The translations under genes and the position numbers were made by a program. From Karstenula rhodostoma CBS 690.94 (lineage: Eukaryota > Ascomycota > Dothideomycetes > Pleosporales > Didymosphaeriaceae), in assembly GCA_010093485.1 (NCBI GenBank), contig MU001494.1, positions 2,573,937-2,637,936 of the forward strand: a stretch of DNA of 64,000 nucleotides. The letters run 5' to 3'. This document shows, piece by piece, positions 23,905-33,143 of the stretch; position 1 is the first letter of the stretch; every line of letters starts with the position of its first letter. Under the pieces are notes generated by a model. It was given only the letters and a program-made list of their open reading frames with translations, was not told the DNA's origin and did no database searches.

Positions 23905-25191
23905 CTACCACCCATACTCCGGCAACTTCCACCCCCCGCTATCATCCCCACCAAAAGCCCACGACGCCAACGCCTGCACCCTCAACGTCCCAAGCAGCCA
24001 CAAGATGGTATGGAATATCCAATTCCCCCACGCACTCTGCGGATTCGCGATTTGCGGACCCAAAGGGAAGTCCATATTTTTCGTCTCCACAAACGGCCTG
24101 TACACACTCTCGTAGCTCTGTAACGCTTGCGGTACCTGATCCGAGGACGTGATCTTCGAGAGCTCGCCCGCAATGCAGTACGCGCCCGCCATCGCGAGAC
24201 TAGTCCCTATGCCCATGGTCGCGAAGGCCGCGTCGCCGAGCGTCACGCAGCGGCCCCTGGCCCACTGCGGCGTGCGCACCTGGCACCAGTGCGTCATGTA
24301 GAAGTCGTCGGCCGCGTCGAGCCCGTCGAGGAAGCGCTTCACCTGCCATGTGCACACGGAGCTTTGGAACCGCTGTCGGAGATACTGTTTCTGCGTTGCG
24401 ACGTCGGCATGCACGATGGCCTCGAGGTCTGGGTTGCGCTCCTTCTTCGCGTTGCAGAGGCTCAGGTAAACGCCCATGGTCTTGCCGTTGCGGTGCGGGC
24501 GCAGATGGATAGCGAGGCCTGGGGGGAAGGTGGCCCAGTGCCAGAGCTGGTCGTCTCCGGGGATGCGCGGGATGGAGTAGAAGCCGAGATAGAGGCCTGA
24601 GGGATGGGTGTGCGCGCTCATGTCGTCTTTGCCGAAGATGAAGCCCCGTGTGGGAGAGCCGATGCCGTCTGCGGCCACGACGACATCGTATTTCTGATCC
24701 TCGAGCTTGCCGCGCGCAAAGTGGACGTCTACCCCGGTGCCGTCTGCGCGGTCTTCCATCCCTTGGATTGTTTCGCCATATACGACTTGGACTTTTGCGC
24801 CCTTCTCTTTTGATTCGTCGACGCCATTCAGTAACATTTCCGTTAACTCTCCTCGTAGGATCTCGTACTCGCTCGTCGCACTTTGTGCTTTGGCATCACC
24901 GCTCGCGGGAAAATATGCGACAGTCTTGCCCTTGCCGTTGAGCATAGCGAGGCCTTTTTCGGTAGTATGTCTCGATTTGACTTCTTGCTCCCAACCAAGC
25001 TTCTTTATCATGTCAACGGCGGGTCCTCGGATATCGAGCGATTGACCTGTTGTGCGTGGTACTGATGAACGCTCGATGAGTGTGATGATCGGCTGCATTT
25101 TGAAGCCCGGCTGGCGGGCGAGCAGGAGGGCCAACGAAGCTCCAGCAACGCCCGCACCAGATATGAGAATGGATAATGGTTGTTCAGACAT
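23905..25191 (-). CDS. FAD-dependent monooxygenase (aromatic hydroxylase type)
   Basis: A single-exon frame. The ATG at 25191 gives 428 aa starting MSEQPLSILISGAGVAG. An in-frame ATG 27 codons upstream (25272) is less likely because a TATA element lies right there. The N-terminal GAGVAG dinucleotide-binding motif is at residues about 12-17. An RGEL-like segment follows YEILRGELTEML, the central DG motif reads VVVAADGIGSPTR, and the C-terminal FAD-ribityl GD motif reads TLGDAAFATMGIGTSLAMAGA. This is the class A flavin monooxygenase layout (PHBH/TetX-like), which uses NAD(P)H and O2 to hydroxylate aromatic or polyketide substrates. The C-terminal hydrophobic stretch WIFHTILWLLGTLRVQALASW may associate with membrane. 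The substrate is unknown, and no partner biosynthetic gene lies nearby. Confidence 0.88.
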   Translation of the reverse strand: MSEQPLSILISGAGVAGASLALLLARQPGFKMQPIITLIERSSVPRTTGQSLDIRGPAVDMIKKLGWEQEVKSRHTTEKGLAMLNGKGKTVAYFPASGDAKAQSATSEYEILRGELTEMLLNGVDESKEKGAKVQVVYGETIQGMEDRADGTGVDVHFARGKLEDQKYDVVVAADGIGSPTRGFIFGKDDMSAHTHPSGLYLGFYSIPRIPGDDQLWHWATFPPGLAIHLRPHRNGKTMGVYLSLCNAKKERNPDLEAIVHADVATQKQYLRQRFQSSVCTWQVKRFLDGLDAADDFYMTHWCQVRTPQWARGRCVTLGDAAFATMGIGTSLAMAGAYCIAGELSKITSSDQVPQALQSYESVYRPFVETKNMDFPLGPQIANPQSAWGNWIFHTILWLLGTLRVQALASWAFGGDDSGGWKLPEYGW

Positions 25192-25267
25192 CCTATGATG
25201 GACGCAGCTTCTCTCGCCGAGGAAGAAATTCTTTGTGTAGGTAAGTAATGGCCAAGGGAATGGCGAG

Positions 25268-25309
25268 TCCATATATACTCATCAACGTCCGACCTTCCAA
25301 CGTCCGACC
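25268..25309 (-). promoter_or_regulatory. TATA element and duplicated 12-mer upstream of the FAD monooxygenase
   Basis: On the minus strand a GAGTATATAT element lies at 25271-25280, about 80 bp before the chosen ATG. Just upstream, the 12-mer GGTCGGACGTTG occurs twice (25283-25294 and 25298-25309), 15 bp apart centre to centre. A direct repeat this close to a TATA box may be a transcription-factor site; this is inference. Confidence 0.5.
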
Positions 25310-26259
25310 GGGACCAACTAACAGCCGAGCAGCAGCCTAGCAATCTCTCAAGGGCCGAGCACTTGGTGTAAGGTCCGCGAGATATGTTCCACTTGCTCGC
25401 TAGCTCGGCGCATCTGCATAGACATCATGTCATCAAGGCATAATGACCTCATCCACTAATCGCGTCCATCGACGGCGTGGGTGCCTAAAATCTTCTCGTG
25501 TTCGGGTGCCGCGCAACATCCTGCGCAACAGGACGCGTACTGTGTATTCTGTTGCGTTCGGGTCCGACATATGCGTGGCTTGATCTGGACTGCACGAAGA
25601 GAAATCGGGATCGGTCCAGTGGAGAGGTCTGACGGCGGGCCGATCGCCGACTACCTATCTCTAGTTACGCTGCTGCAGCCTCATTGGCTACCGGCCAATT
25701 TTTGCCGTCTACAAGAATGCTACTCGAAGCCAAAATGGATCTCCTGTGCGTTGCTCGATTGGGGAGAGCATTACTTAGTTCCTGCTGCGTCTCAGTCCAG
25801 ACGGCAAGATCCATCTCCTAGCCATGCCGCTTCGTTATTGATCAGCTTGTTCTTCTGCACCATCAAGTTTCTACATGGCATCCAGAGTACGTATCATTCG
25901 CGAGGGGCGGGTTGGGAGGTTCCAGAGGCGACCGGCCCAGCACCGAGAGCGTATGGAATTATGTTTGGCCAAGAATCCTCTAGGGAGCTGTCGCTAGGTG
26001 TAAGCAAGTGTGTTGTACAATGATGAACGAGTTGTTACAATTGGCGAATGGCCTTCGGGAGACAAGGCACTTGACTACGCCAATGTACATAGATGAGGGT
26101 TTCCTAACGAAGCGCTTCTCAAAACGCGAAACCCCCAAGGCTTCAGTTCATATTTGAGCTCGTTTTGTATTTTAATATACAGCGAGCTCCGAGATGGGTA
26201 TTCCAGTACAAGGCCTATAGTACAATGTGTGCAGTTCGCTCGCCAGATGTGAAGCTACC
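25310..26259. other. Intergenic
   Basis: Upstream region of the FAD monooxygenase and 3' flank of the AIM18-like gene. A 180-codon frame at 25481 starts only at GTG and has no motif, so it is not called. Confidence 0.5.
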
Positions 26260-27594
26260 CTACAACACCCTGCCCTCGACTGTGCCTACGGGCCGCTCGG
26301 TGATGCCAATGCATCCATCCACAATGCTTTTCCTCGCCGCTTCGGAGCTCACATTCTGGCCGCTCAGGTAGACTTGCCAGACAAGTTTGCTGACCCGCTC
26401 ATCCTGCACGCTTCCCAGCTTAGTATTTTCACCCATCTTCTCACCCTTCTTCGTGTTGACGGTGGGCTGGAACCATACACCAAACTCCCCGTTTTTGCCG
26501 CGCGTCAATGTCAAAACACTGCCTTTAGAGGCCCTGCCTTTCCCTTGGAAGATGCCCTTCAACTCCTTCATAGCAAGCCCGAAGCTCTCGTCTCCGAACT
26601 CGCCCTCGTCCACCGGCTTCGGCAAGGCAATTTGCTTGTTCTCCGTAGCTTGTTGACGGAGAAGATCGGCCTGTCGCTTTCGCACCTCGTCAGTGCGCGA
26701 GGCGATGCCGCGCATCCAGGCGTCTCTGAGATGTGCGAAGTCGGTGCCGCGTGTTGGTACGACACGGAATGCCATGTCGACAGCGTCGACGCCCTTCCTC
26801 GCTAGTATCGCATCCCAGATCTCTGTGCTTCTTTCCGGGTCTAGTAGGGCTTTCCTCAGGTCTTCTTTTTCGCCAGGGATTAGAGCAGAGGCGGTAGGAT
26901 TGACCGTGTTGATGAGGTGGTTTTGCAGGATATGCAGATCCGAGCTGCGCACGTACAGGCCGACAACGTAGACCTGCACTCGCAGAAAGGACACTTTCCG
27001 GATGCCTAGACCCAGCAGTTGATATTCTGCTTGGCTTTCGACGGCTTCGGGTCCGGTGGGGACGGGAAGGGTAATCGTCTTGGGAAAGTACGGCACGTAT
27101 GATGTGCCGGTCTCGACCAACTCTATGGTGTCTACGTCTGTGGCCATAGGGTGGTCCGCGTCCGCAGGCGCGGCAATAACTTTATCCCCGGGGGCTATCA
27201 CGACCTTCTTACCCTGGAACTCGTCGATTGCGGCGCGGGGCGAGTCGGTTTGGGTCGGCCGTGGGGTGATGAGGTCCAGTACACCCCTGCTCTCTTTCTT
27301 CTCTTCCAGATCGTTCTGGTTCTGCTCTTCTGGTGGTGACAGGTCCCAGAATCGCACCAGGAGCATTGGCGCAATCATCGATAGCGCAGCACCCAGTGCA
27401 AGCCAGTTCCGCTTTCGTTTGAGCTGCGCCAGGCGCATTGCTTCAGCGCGGTGCACTGAGACATATTCGAGGTCGGAAAGGTGTTCTCGCTGGGGCTTCG
27501 ATTGTTGGGCAAGGCGGCGGAGCTGTGGGCGGGGCGTGGGCGCATTGAGACACCTGAAGATTGGGCGGCGGGCGGCGAGGCGTACGGCTGTCAT
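26260..27594 (-). CDS. AIM18-like mitochondrial protein with chalcone-isomerase fold
   Basis: A single exon of 444 aa from the ATG at 27594. The N-terminus (MTAVRLAARRPIFRCL) is Arg-rich without acidic residues, as in a mitochondrial presequence. A membrane segment follows at about 63-85 (NWLALGAALSMIAPMLLVRFW). The C-terminal two thirds resemble the chalcone isomerase-like domain: TITLPVPTG, YQLLGLGIRKVSFLRVQVYVVGLYV, and the end VSKLVWQVYLSGQNVSSEAARKSI. Yeast Aim18 and Aim46 are inner-membrane proteins of this fold without isomerase activity. The gene is divergent from the NSE3-like gene with only 189 bp between start codons. Confidence 0.85.
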   Translation of the reverse strand: MTAVRLAARRPIFRCLNAPTPRPQLRRLAQQSKPQREHLSDLEYVSVHRAEAMRLAQLKRKRNWLALGAALSMIAPMLLVRFWDLSPPEEQNQNDLEEKKESRGVLDLITPRPTQTDSPRAAIDEFQGKKVVIAPGDKVIAAPADADHPMATDVDTIELVETGTSYVPYFPKTITLPVPTGPEAVESQAEYQLLGLGIRKVSFLRVQVYVVGLYVRSSDLHILQNHLINTVNPTASALIPGEKEDLRKALLDPERSTEIWDAILARKGVDAVDMAFRVVPTRGTDFAHLRDAWMRGIASRTDEVRKRQADLLRQQATENKQIALPKPVDEGEFGDESFGLAMKELKGIFQGKGRASKGSVLTLTRGKNGEFGVWFQPTVNTKKGEKMGENTKLGSVQDERVSKLVWQVYLSGQNVSSEAARKSIVDGCIGITERPVGTVEGRVL

Positions 27595-27783
27595 CGTGCT
27601 TTATTGCGGCGATGGGCTGGCCGCATAGGTAGAAGTGAACGATGGACGTCCAACGACTAGCGGGCGATCATGTTGGTGCCAAGAACCGAGGCTTAGCGCG
27701 AAACGCGTCCAGTCGCGTTGGACCGCGGAGAAGTGCCCCACATTCAACTGATTCACTCTTCTTCCAGTTCAGTCAGTCACACA
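27595..27783. promoter_or_regulatory. Short bidirectional promoter region (AIM18-like / NSE3-like)
   Basis: These 189 bp separate the two divergent start codons, so both promoters must lie here. I saw no clear TATA box. Shared regulation is possible but not shown. Confidence 0.5.
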
Positions 27784-28838
27784 ATGCCAGCCTTGTCGCG
27801 GAAACGGAGAGTGGTGAGCACAACACTTCTCTATGTTGTTTTTGACTGATCATCATAGCCGATAGAGGACGACGACGAACCCACCCCCACTCAACGGCGG
27901 CAAACGCAGGTCGGCGATGACGATGACGAAGTAGACGAAGCAGAGCAGGACCATGGCAGCGGCAGCATCGCACAGCTGTCCAAAAACTTGGTCCGATATG
28001 CACTTTCCTGCGAGTTTTCCCGAACACCCATCAAACGGCAAGATGTAGCACAAAAGGTGCTTGGCTCGCATACGCGAGCATTCAAAGAGGTCTTTGCCGC
28101 CGCAAATACGCACCTCATGGACGTTTTTGGCATGAGGATGGTGGAGCTACCTAGTAGAGAGAAAGTCACACTACGCCAGAAGCGCGGTACGTTCTGTAGA
28201 TGGGATCATTCTCACCTCTGATCTAATTATTACCAGCTGCCGCAGGCGCAGAATCCCAGTCAAAGAACAGCAACATTTGGGTATTACAGAACATCCTCCC
28301 CGAGCAGTATCGCAGCCTCCCAGTCTTGGGTCCCGGCATAGCCCCCGCACCCGAAGACGAGAACCACGACGTGCCCGACCTGGAGAGCGCATACATTGGC
28401 TTGTACAGCACGGTCATCTCCCTGATATTGTTGTCCGGCGGCACACTGTCTGAGGGAAAGCTCGACCGGTTCATGAAGCGCATGAATGCGGGAGACACGA
28501 CGCCGATCGATACTACAGAGAAAGCTCTTGCGCGCATGGCCAAGGACGGCTATATTGTGAAGATCAAAGACACGCAGGGTGGGGAGGAGATTGTGGATTA
28601 TATAGTGGGACCGCGGGGAAAGGTCGAGGTGGGCAAAAAAGGTGTTGCAAACTTTGTGCGCGCGGTATATGGCGATAATGTCGAGGACCTAGAAGAACGC
28701 CTGACGCGAAGTCTAGGGCTCGGCGAGGACGGCGAGGCAAACGCTGTGAACGGCGAGCACGGCGAGGCACCTGTAGAGAATATTGAGCGACGACGGGCAA
28801 GGCAGCAAAGACGTGGGCAGGGCTCCGACGATAACTAG
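27784..28838 (+). CDS. NSE3-like MAGE-domain subunit of the SMC5/6 complex
   Basis: Three exons, 27784-27813, 27859-28186 and 28237-28838 (introns 45 and 50 nt), giving about 319 aa. The first exon encodes only MPALSRKRRV, a basic start. After an acidic linker the MAGE homology domain begins (LVRYALSCEFSRTPIKRQDV) and continues through NTHLMDVFGMRMVEL, IWVLQNILPEQYR and LYSTVISLILLSGGTLSEGKL. The second winged helix ends in KDGYIVKIKD. The C-terminus is low complexity and Gln/Arg-rich. Nse3 pairs with Nse1 and Nse4 and links the SMC5/6 ring to DNA during recombinational repair. All three frames join at in-phase splice sites, which supports the model. Confidence 0.88.
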
Positions 28839-29230
28839 GCGTGATGCGAGAGATGGGAGCAAGGTTGGCGATGGGCGGCAAAGCACTCGAGGTGGGAAGG
28901 CGTGCCCACGTCGAAGATGCGCCACACCACACGTGCTTGCCGATATGCAGGTCGTACAGGATCATGATGCACCGGTGCAATGTGATATGTACCCAGGGCA
29001 TTTGTCAGCGTTCTGCGATGCCACCAAGCCAACATGCGCGTCGGGACATGTCGTGAGTGTGAGGTCAACTAGCCTCTGGGAGAGGCGCCGCCGTCGGTCC
29101 CGCCGCCAAGTCGTAGCTCAGCTACCAGCCATCATTGACCCGGGTCCAGTTTCCTCTCCCACCGTTGCCGCTGCAACTTTTCGCCTCACCTCCGCACACG
29201 CTGCCTCGTCCTGCCCTCCCTCGCGCGCCC
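28839..29230. other. Intergenic
   Basis: Spacer between the NSE3-like gene and SPP1, holding the SPP1 promoter. Nothing specific recognised. Confidence 0.5.
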
Positions 29231-31504
29231 ATGACCAGCTCCAACCATGGTCTTCGTCTCGTAGACACCGGCACCATGAGCAGCATCGACTCCCTCCTCA
29301 ACCCCGACGCCAAACAGGGCGACCAGCAGACGCGCACCGAGCCCCCGATCGCGCCTACCACGTACGACGCCGCAGACGCACTTGCAACTTTGGCAACCTT
29401 GGGCAGCGGCCACCAGTACATCTCGCGCGAGCTCCCGTCTCCAACCGCCTTCACACACCCACCGCGCCGCAGCAGCAGCTTTAGCTCGCACGTCGCACCC
29501 GTCGAGCCCTCACCGCCCATCGAGCAGCCCCAGGCGCACTCTCCCACGCTCGAGCAGTATCATCACGGGTCCAATTCCCCCGAAGCACAGCGTCGCCAGT
29601 CGTTAGCACTGGCTCGCTCATCGCCCGCGCCCATTCTGGCGCCCATTCAGAACCTTTCGACTAGCCTGCAGGACCAGGTAAGCGAACTGCCAGCCTCGCA
29701 TGGCCACGACGTATCGCAGGCGGTGTCATCCCCGTCACCAGGCCGCGACGAACCGCAAAATCGCGAACCGGCCTCTGTGCCTGACGAGCCGACAACATCC
29801 CAGATCCGCGTGCCCGGTTCACCACACGATATGAACGACCCACCTGCATTGAAACACGAGCCCTCCGATATACCGCAAGAAGGCTTGTCTTCCGCCGTTC
29901 CTGCGCAATCAGTAGAACGCCACCAGTCAATCACATCGGAGAGCGTGGATGCCGATACGCTGAAAGCCATTGAGATTGCAAAACAAAGCGACTTGGGCCT
30001 GCGCGCAAAACGCAACGCCAGCGTCGCCGAGAGCGTCACCTCGCCCACCGAGCAATCCAAACCTGCACCGTCCAAGAAACGCCCTGCACCCTCCAATGCA
30101 TATGGGATCAAGAAGAAGGGCACTGCAACGGCGAAGAAACCACCATCCAAAAAGCGAAGGCTCGATACCGAAGGAGAGGGGCACGCACGATCAGTCACAC
30201 CCTCATCGAAGACTGCGAAGAGCAGGGGTGGCAAGAAGGGCTCACAAGCAGGCACACCGGTCGCAGGGTCATCGCCGGCGCCCGATCACTCCTCCCAGGT
30301 ACACCCTACCGATGATGAGGGTGAGTCTTCCGAGGACAACGCACTTTACTGCATATGCAGGAAGCCAGACAACCACAGGTGGATGATCGGCTGCGACGGC
30401 GGCTGTGATGACTGGTTCCATGGCAGCTGTGTCAACATGGAGCAGGCGGACGAAGATCTGGTTGACAGATTCATCTGTCCACTATGCCAAGAGAAGGGCC
30501 GGGGGCAAACAACTTGGAAACCCATGTGCCGACGCGACGGCTGCCGCAAGCCCGCGCGTACTACCAAAGGGAAAGAGAGCAAATACTGTTCGGACGAATG
30601 TGGTACTCTTTTCATGAGTGAACAAGTACAACGAACGGCGGGTGCCAAGGCACCGAAAAGGAAGAGTAAGAAGAAGGGCGGGAAGAACGGTGAAGAGCCG
30701 ACCTCGGACGATGACGAGGAACCAACACCTCTCGGCGGCGTTCTGCGTGCAAAAGACCTCAAAGCGCTTATCGACCAAGCAAAAGACATACAAACCTTCA
30801 AAGGCCTCGGCTCCGGCGTCCTCTCGCCTCCACGGACGGCATCGCCCACAAAAGCCTCTTTCGACGGCGTCAACGGCACCGCACAGCCCGCAGACGACGG
30901 TCTCGCCCTCACAGCCGGCGAAACAGAACGCCTCAACGCCCTCCACAAAGAAAAGTCCCAACTCAAAGATCGCCTCGAGGTCCTCAAAGACCGCGAAAAG
31001 TTTGTTAGCATGGTTAAGGATCAGGTAACCCGCATCGCCGAGCGTGAGAAAATGAAGGCGAAAGAACTCTGTGGCTACGACTCGCGTCTTTCGTGGTCGG
31101 ACGCGGAGTTCCTTATCTGGCGGAATAGCAGGATAGGCAAAGCGAGCTTCAGCTTCATGACGCTTGCGCCATCGCTGGATCAACTCGCTGGTTTTCCCGC
31201 TGTCGACGGCGAGGATACCGACATGCTAATGTCTGACGAGCAAGCAGCCGCGTCTGAGTCTATATGTCTGAAGAAGCGCTGCCAGAAACATGTGCAGTGG
31301 CAGAAGCAGAATCTGCAAGATGCGCGGTTTGAAGAGGTGGAAATTGCGGAGTCGATCCGGGAGTGCGAGAAGGAAGAAAAAAGTGTACGTGAACGTGCGC
31401 TTCGTCGAGGCACGAAGGACAAAATGGCGAGGGAACTCCGGGTGGGCGATGCAGATAGCGGCGAGAGGAACGCTGAGGGGTGGGTGGAGGTGGTGAAGAC
31501 ATAA
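29231..31504 (+). CDS. spp1: COMPASS (Set1C) subunit SPP1, PHD-finger protein
   Basis: A single exon. The ATG at 29231 gives 757 aa. The next in-frame ATG at 29276 (MSSIDSLLNP) has A at -3 and may be the real start. A long disordered N-terminal half with Lys-rich stretches (KKRPAPS, KKPPSKKRRL), likely nuclear localisation signals, precedes the PHD finger near residues 370-420: YCICRKPD, CDGGCDDWFHGSC, CPLC. Immediately after comes a second Cys-rich unit (MCRRDGCRKPARTTKGKESKYCSDECG) typical of Spp1 proteins. A coiled coil near 560-620 (ERLNALHKEKSQLKDRLEVL) and a C-terminal Cys-containing region follow. Spp1 reads methylated H3K4 and helps Set1 methylate it; in meiosis it also links hotspots to chromosome axes in yeast. 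Confidence 0.88.
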   Translation: MTSSNHGLRLVDTGTMSSIDSLLNPDAKQGDQQTRTEPPIAPTTYDAADALATLATLGSGHQYISRELPSPTAFTHPPRRSSSFSSHVAPVEPSPPIEQPQAHSPTLEQYHHGSNSPEAQRRQSLALARSSPAPILAPIQNLSTSLQDQVSELPASHGHDVSQAVSSPSPGRDEPQNREPASVPDEPTTSQIRVPGSPHDMNDPPALKHEPSDIPQEGLSSAVPAQSVERHQSITSESVDADTLKAIEIAKQSDLGLRAKRNASVAESVTSPTEQSKPAPSKKRPAPSNAYGIKKKGTATAKKPPSKKRRLDTEGEGHARSVTPSSKTAKSRGGKKGSQAGTPVAGSSPAPDHSSQVHPTDDEGESSEDNALYCICRKPDNHRWMIGCDGGCDDWFHGSCVNMEQADEDLVDRFICPLCQEKGRGQTTWKPMCRRDGCRKPARTTKGKESKYCSDECGTLFMSEQVQRTAGAKAPKRKSKKKGGKNGEEPTSDDDEEPTPLGGVLRAKDLKALIDQAKDIQTFKGLGSGVLSPPRTASPTKASFDGVNGTAQPADDGLALTAGETERLNALHKEKSQLKDRLEVLKDREKFVSMVKDQVTRIAEREKMKAKELCGYDSRLSWSDAEFLIWRNSRIGKASFSFMTLAPSLDQLAGFPAVDGEDTDMLMSDEQAAASESICLKKRCQKHVQWQKQNLQDARFEEVEIAESIRECEKEEKSVRERALRRGTKDKMARELRVGDADSGERNAEGWVEVVKT

Positions 31505-33143
31505 CCAGCGGTCGAGGAACAACGCAGACGCGATGTTGGATGCGGCTTGGATCGGATCGATGCGTGTCGAACTGAACTGAAGTTGATTATACCCCGTCCG
31601 AGGCGTTGGGCGTGGCCCTCTGACGTCTGGGACTTGTCATTGATAAAAGTAGTTGAGCTCTTCTTGTACCGCATGGCATGCATTTTATTGTAGTTTTCGG
31701 CACGGGATTGGGTATAGCGCATTTGATACATGAGAACTGGTTGTGGCATCAGGGTCCGCTGCTCAACTTGGATTTTCCAGATTTTGTGTCATGGGGTGTG
31801 TGAAGACGATGTAGAGGTCGGGTATAACTTTTAGCTCGTCATGCCGGAGGTAATTGGTTCCGCCGCAGGCCTTACACACCTCTAACAGTTCACCGGTCTT
31901 ACCTTATTATAAGGGTTGCTTCTCCAAGAATCTTGATGATCCTGTGTCGCTGTGTGGCCTGCATGGAGACCAACTCTCGCGCGTCTATCTCGTCATATTA
32001 TTAACGTAAGGTCGTTATGCGTTTCTGTGCAAAGGGCTAAGCGGGTGGCAATGCTGATATAAGCGCCACTCCACTGCAGTCTCTAGTTCTGAGTGGAGAA
32101 GGGCATACATGTGGTATATGTTGAGCAGGGAATTGACTGGCTGATATGAAGGGCGCTTATGGCATGGGGTTTTGAGTAAGCGGGTCGAAGACCTTGCGGG
32201 TTAGTCAACAGCAGCTGTGATCTTGTTCTTCGTCATAGACTGGACAGTTTCATGCATGTGGGCTGTATGGCGTGATGGTGTTGAGTTCACAATCGCGCAA
32301 GAACCTCGACCGCGTCCCCTCGCTCGCCTCGCTCGCCTCGCGCCCACGCCGGATCATTGGCTTTTCGACCCTTTTAAAAAAGCTTGCTATGTGGTCGTCC
32401 CTACTTTTAACCTGTCTGTGGCGCCTTGAACGCCTTGCACCTCTTTAACCACCTCTCTCACCTAAAGGTGAGAACACAAAAAAGGCCACGCCGGGATTCG
32501 AACGCGCGCCAAAAAAGGGAACACACGGTCAACCCTACCTGGCATCCCCCGATCCGATGCAGGAGATTGTACGACCTCTCTACAAAGGACCATTAGGGCA
32601 CCAGGGGTGTTCCCGATAGATGTTGCAAATATTGAAATATATATAGGAGTATGGTTAATAGTCGTGGTGGAAGTTAGTGAGTGAAGGTGAAGTTGGATGG
32701 CGCAGTGAAGCTGCTAAGCTTTTCACGAGTGTTGCTGAGAAGCAAGTACGCGTCGACCAAAACAGAAAGACGGCAGACATATAAAGGAAACATTCCACAC
32801 TTGATCATGGACATTCCTTGGTATCCATCTAGTATAACAACATGCCGACTCCCTACAATGTCCCATCGAGGCTTCGACTCCAACGACCGTGCTGTTCAGA
32901 GTGTGGGTGGAGCTCCAGGTGTGTAAGATTCGAGTAGTGGGATGATTGCCTCACGCTTGTGAGCGAACGCTTGAAGAGCGCTGTCGAGCTCCGTTCCCTG
33001 CATCGATGCTTGCGAGAGCTTCGTCCATCTCCTCTCTCTCGTATCACTCTTTAGGGCTTGCTCAATACAGTCCAGGGTATAGTGTTCGTTGCTTATTTTT
33101 GAACTGTTAGCTAGGGGAAGCACCTTTTTGTCAACATTTTTGT
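31505..33143. other. Intergenic with tRNA-like fragment
   Basis: About 1.6 kb between SPP1 and the convergent NACHT gene. No coding region is supported. A tRNA 3'-end-like stretch is at 32484-32503. Simple duplicated CTCGCTCGC/CTCGCC-type sequence occurs near 32320-32340. Confidence 0.5.
32484..32503 (-). other. tRNA 3'-half-like fragment
   Basis: Read on the minus strand, these 20 nt give GTTCGAATCCCGGCGTGGCC: a T-loop/B-box followed by the 3' strand of an acceptor stem, then a T6 run (a Pol III terminator). I could not find the matching 5' acceptor strand, and the T-stem partner does not pair. It is therefore a fragment or chance match, not a called tRNA. Confidence 0.35.

Noticed and set aside
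11822..25191. A secondary-metabolite cluster (P450, FAD monooxygenase, later a Zn2Cys6 factor)
   Set aside because: No PKS, NRPS, terpene or other backbone enzyme is present, and housekeeping genes lie between the candidates.
25481..26023. A 180-codon plus-strand frame
   Set aside because: It begins only at GTG, has no motif, and looks like chance open DNA.
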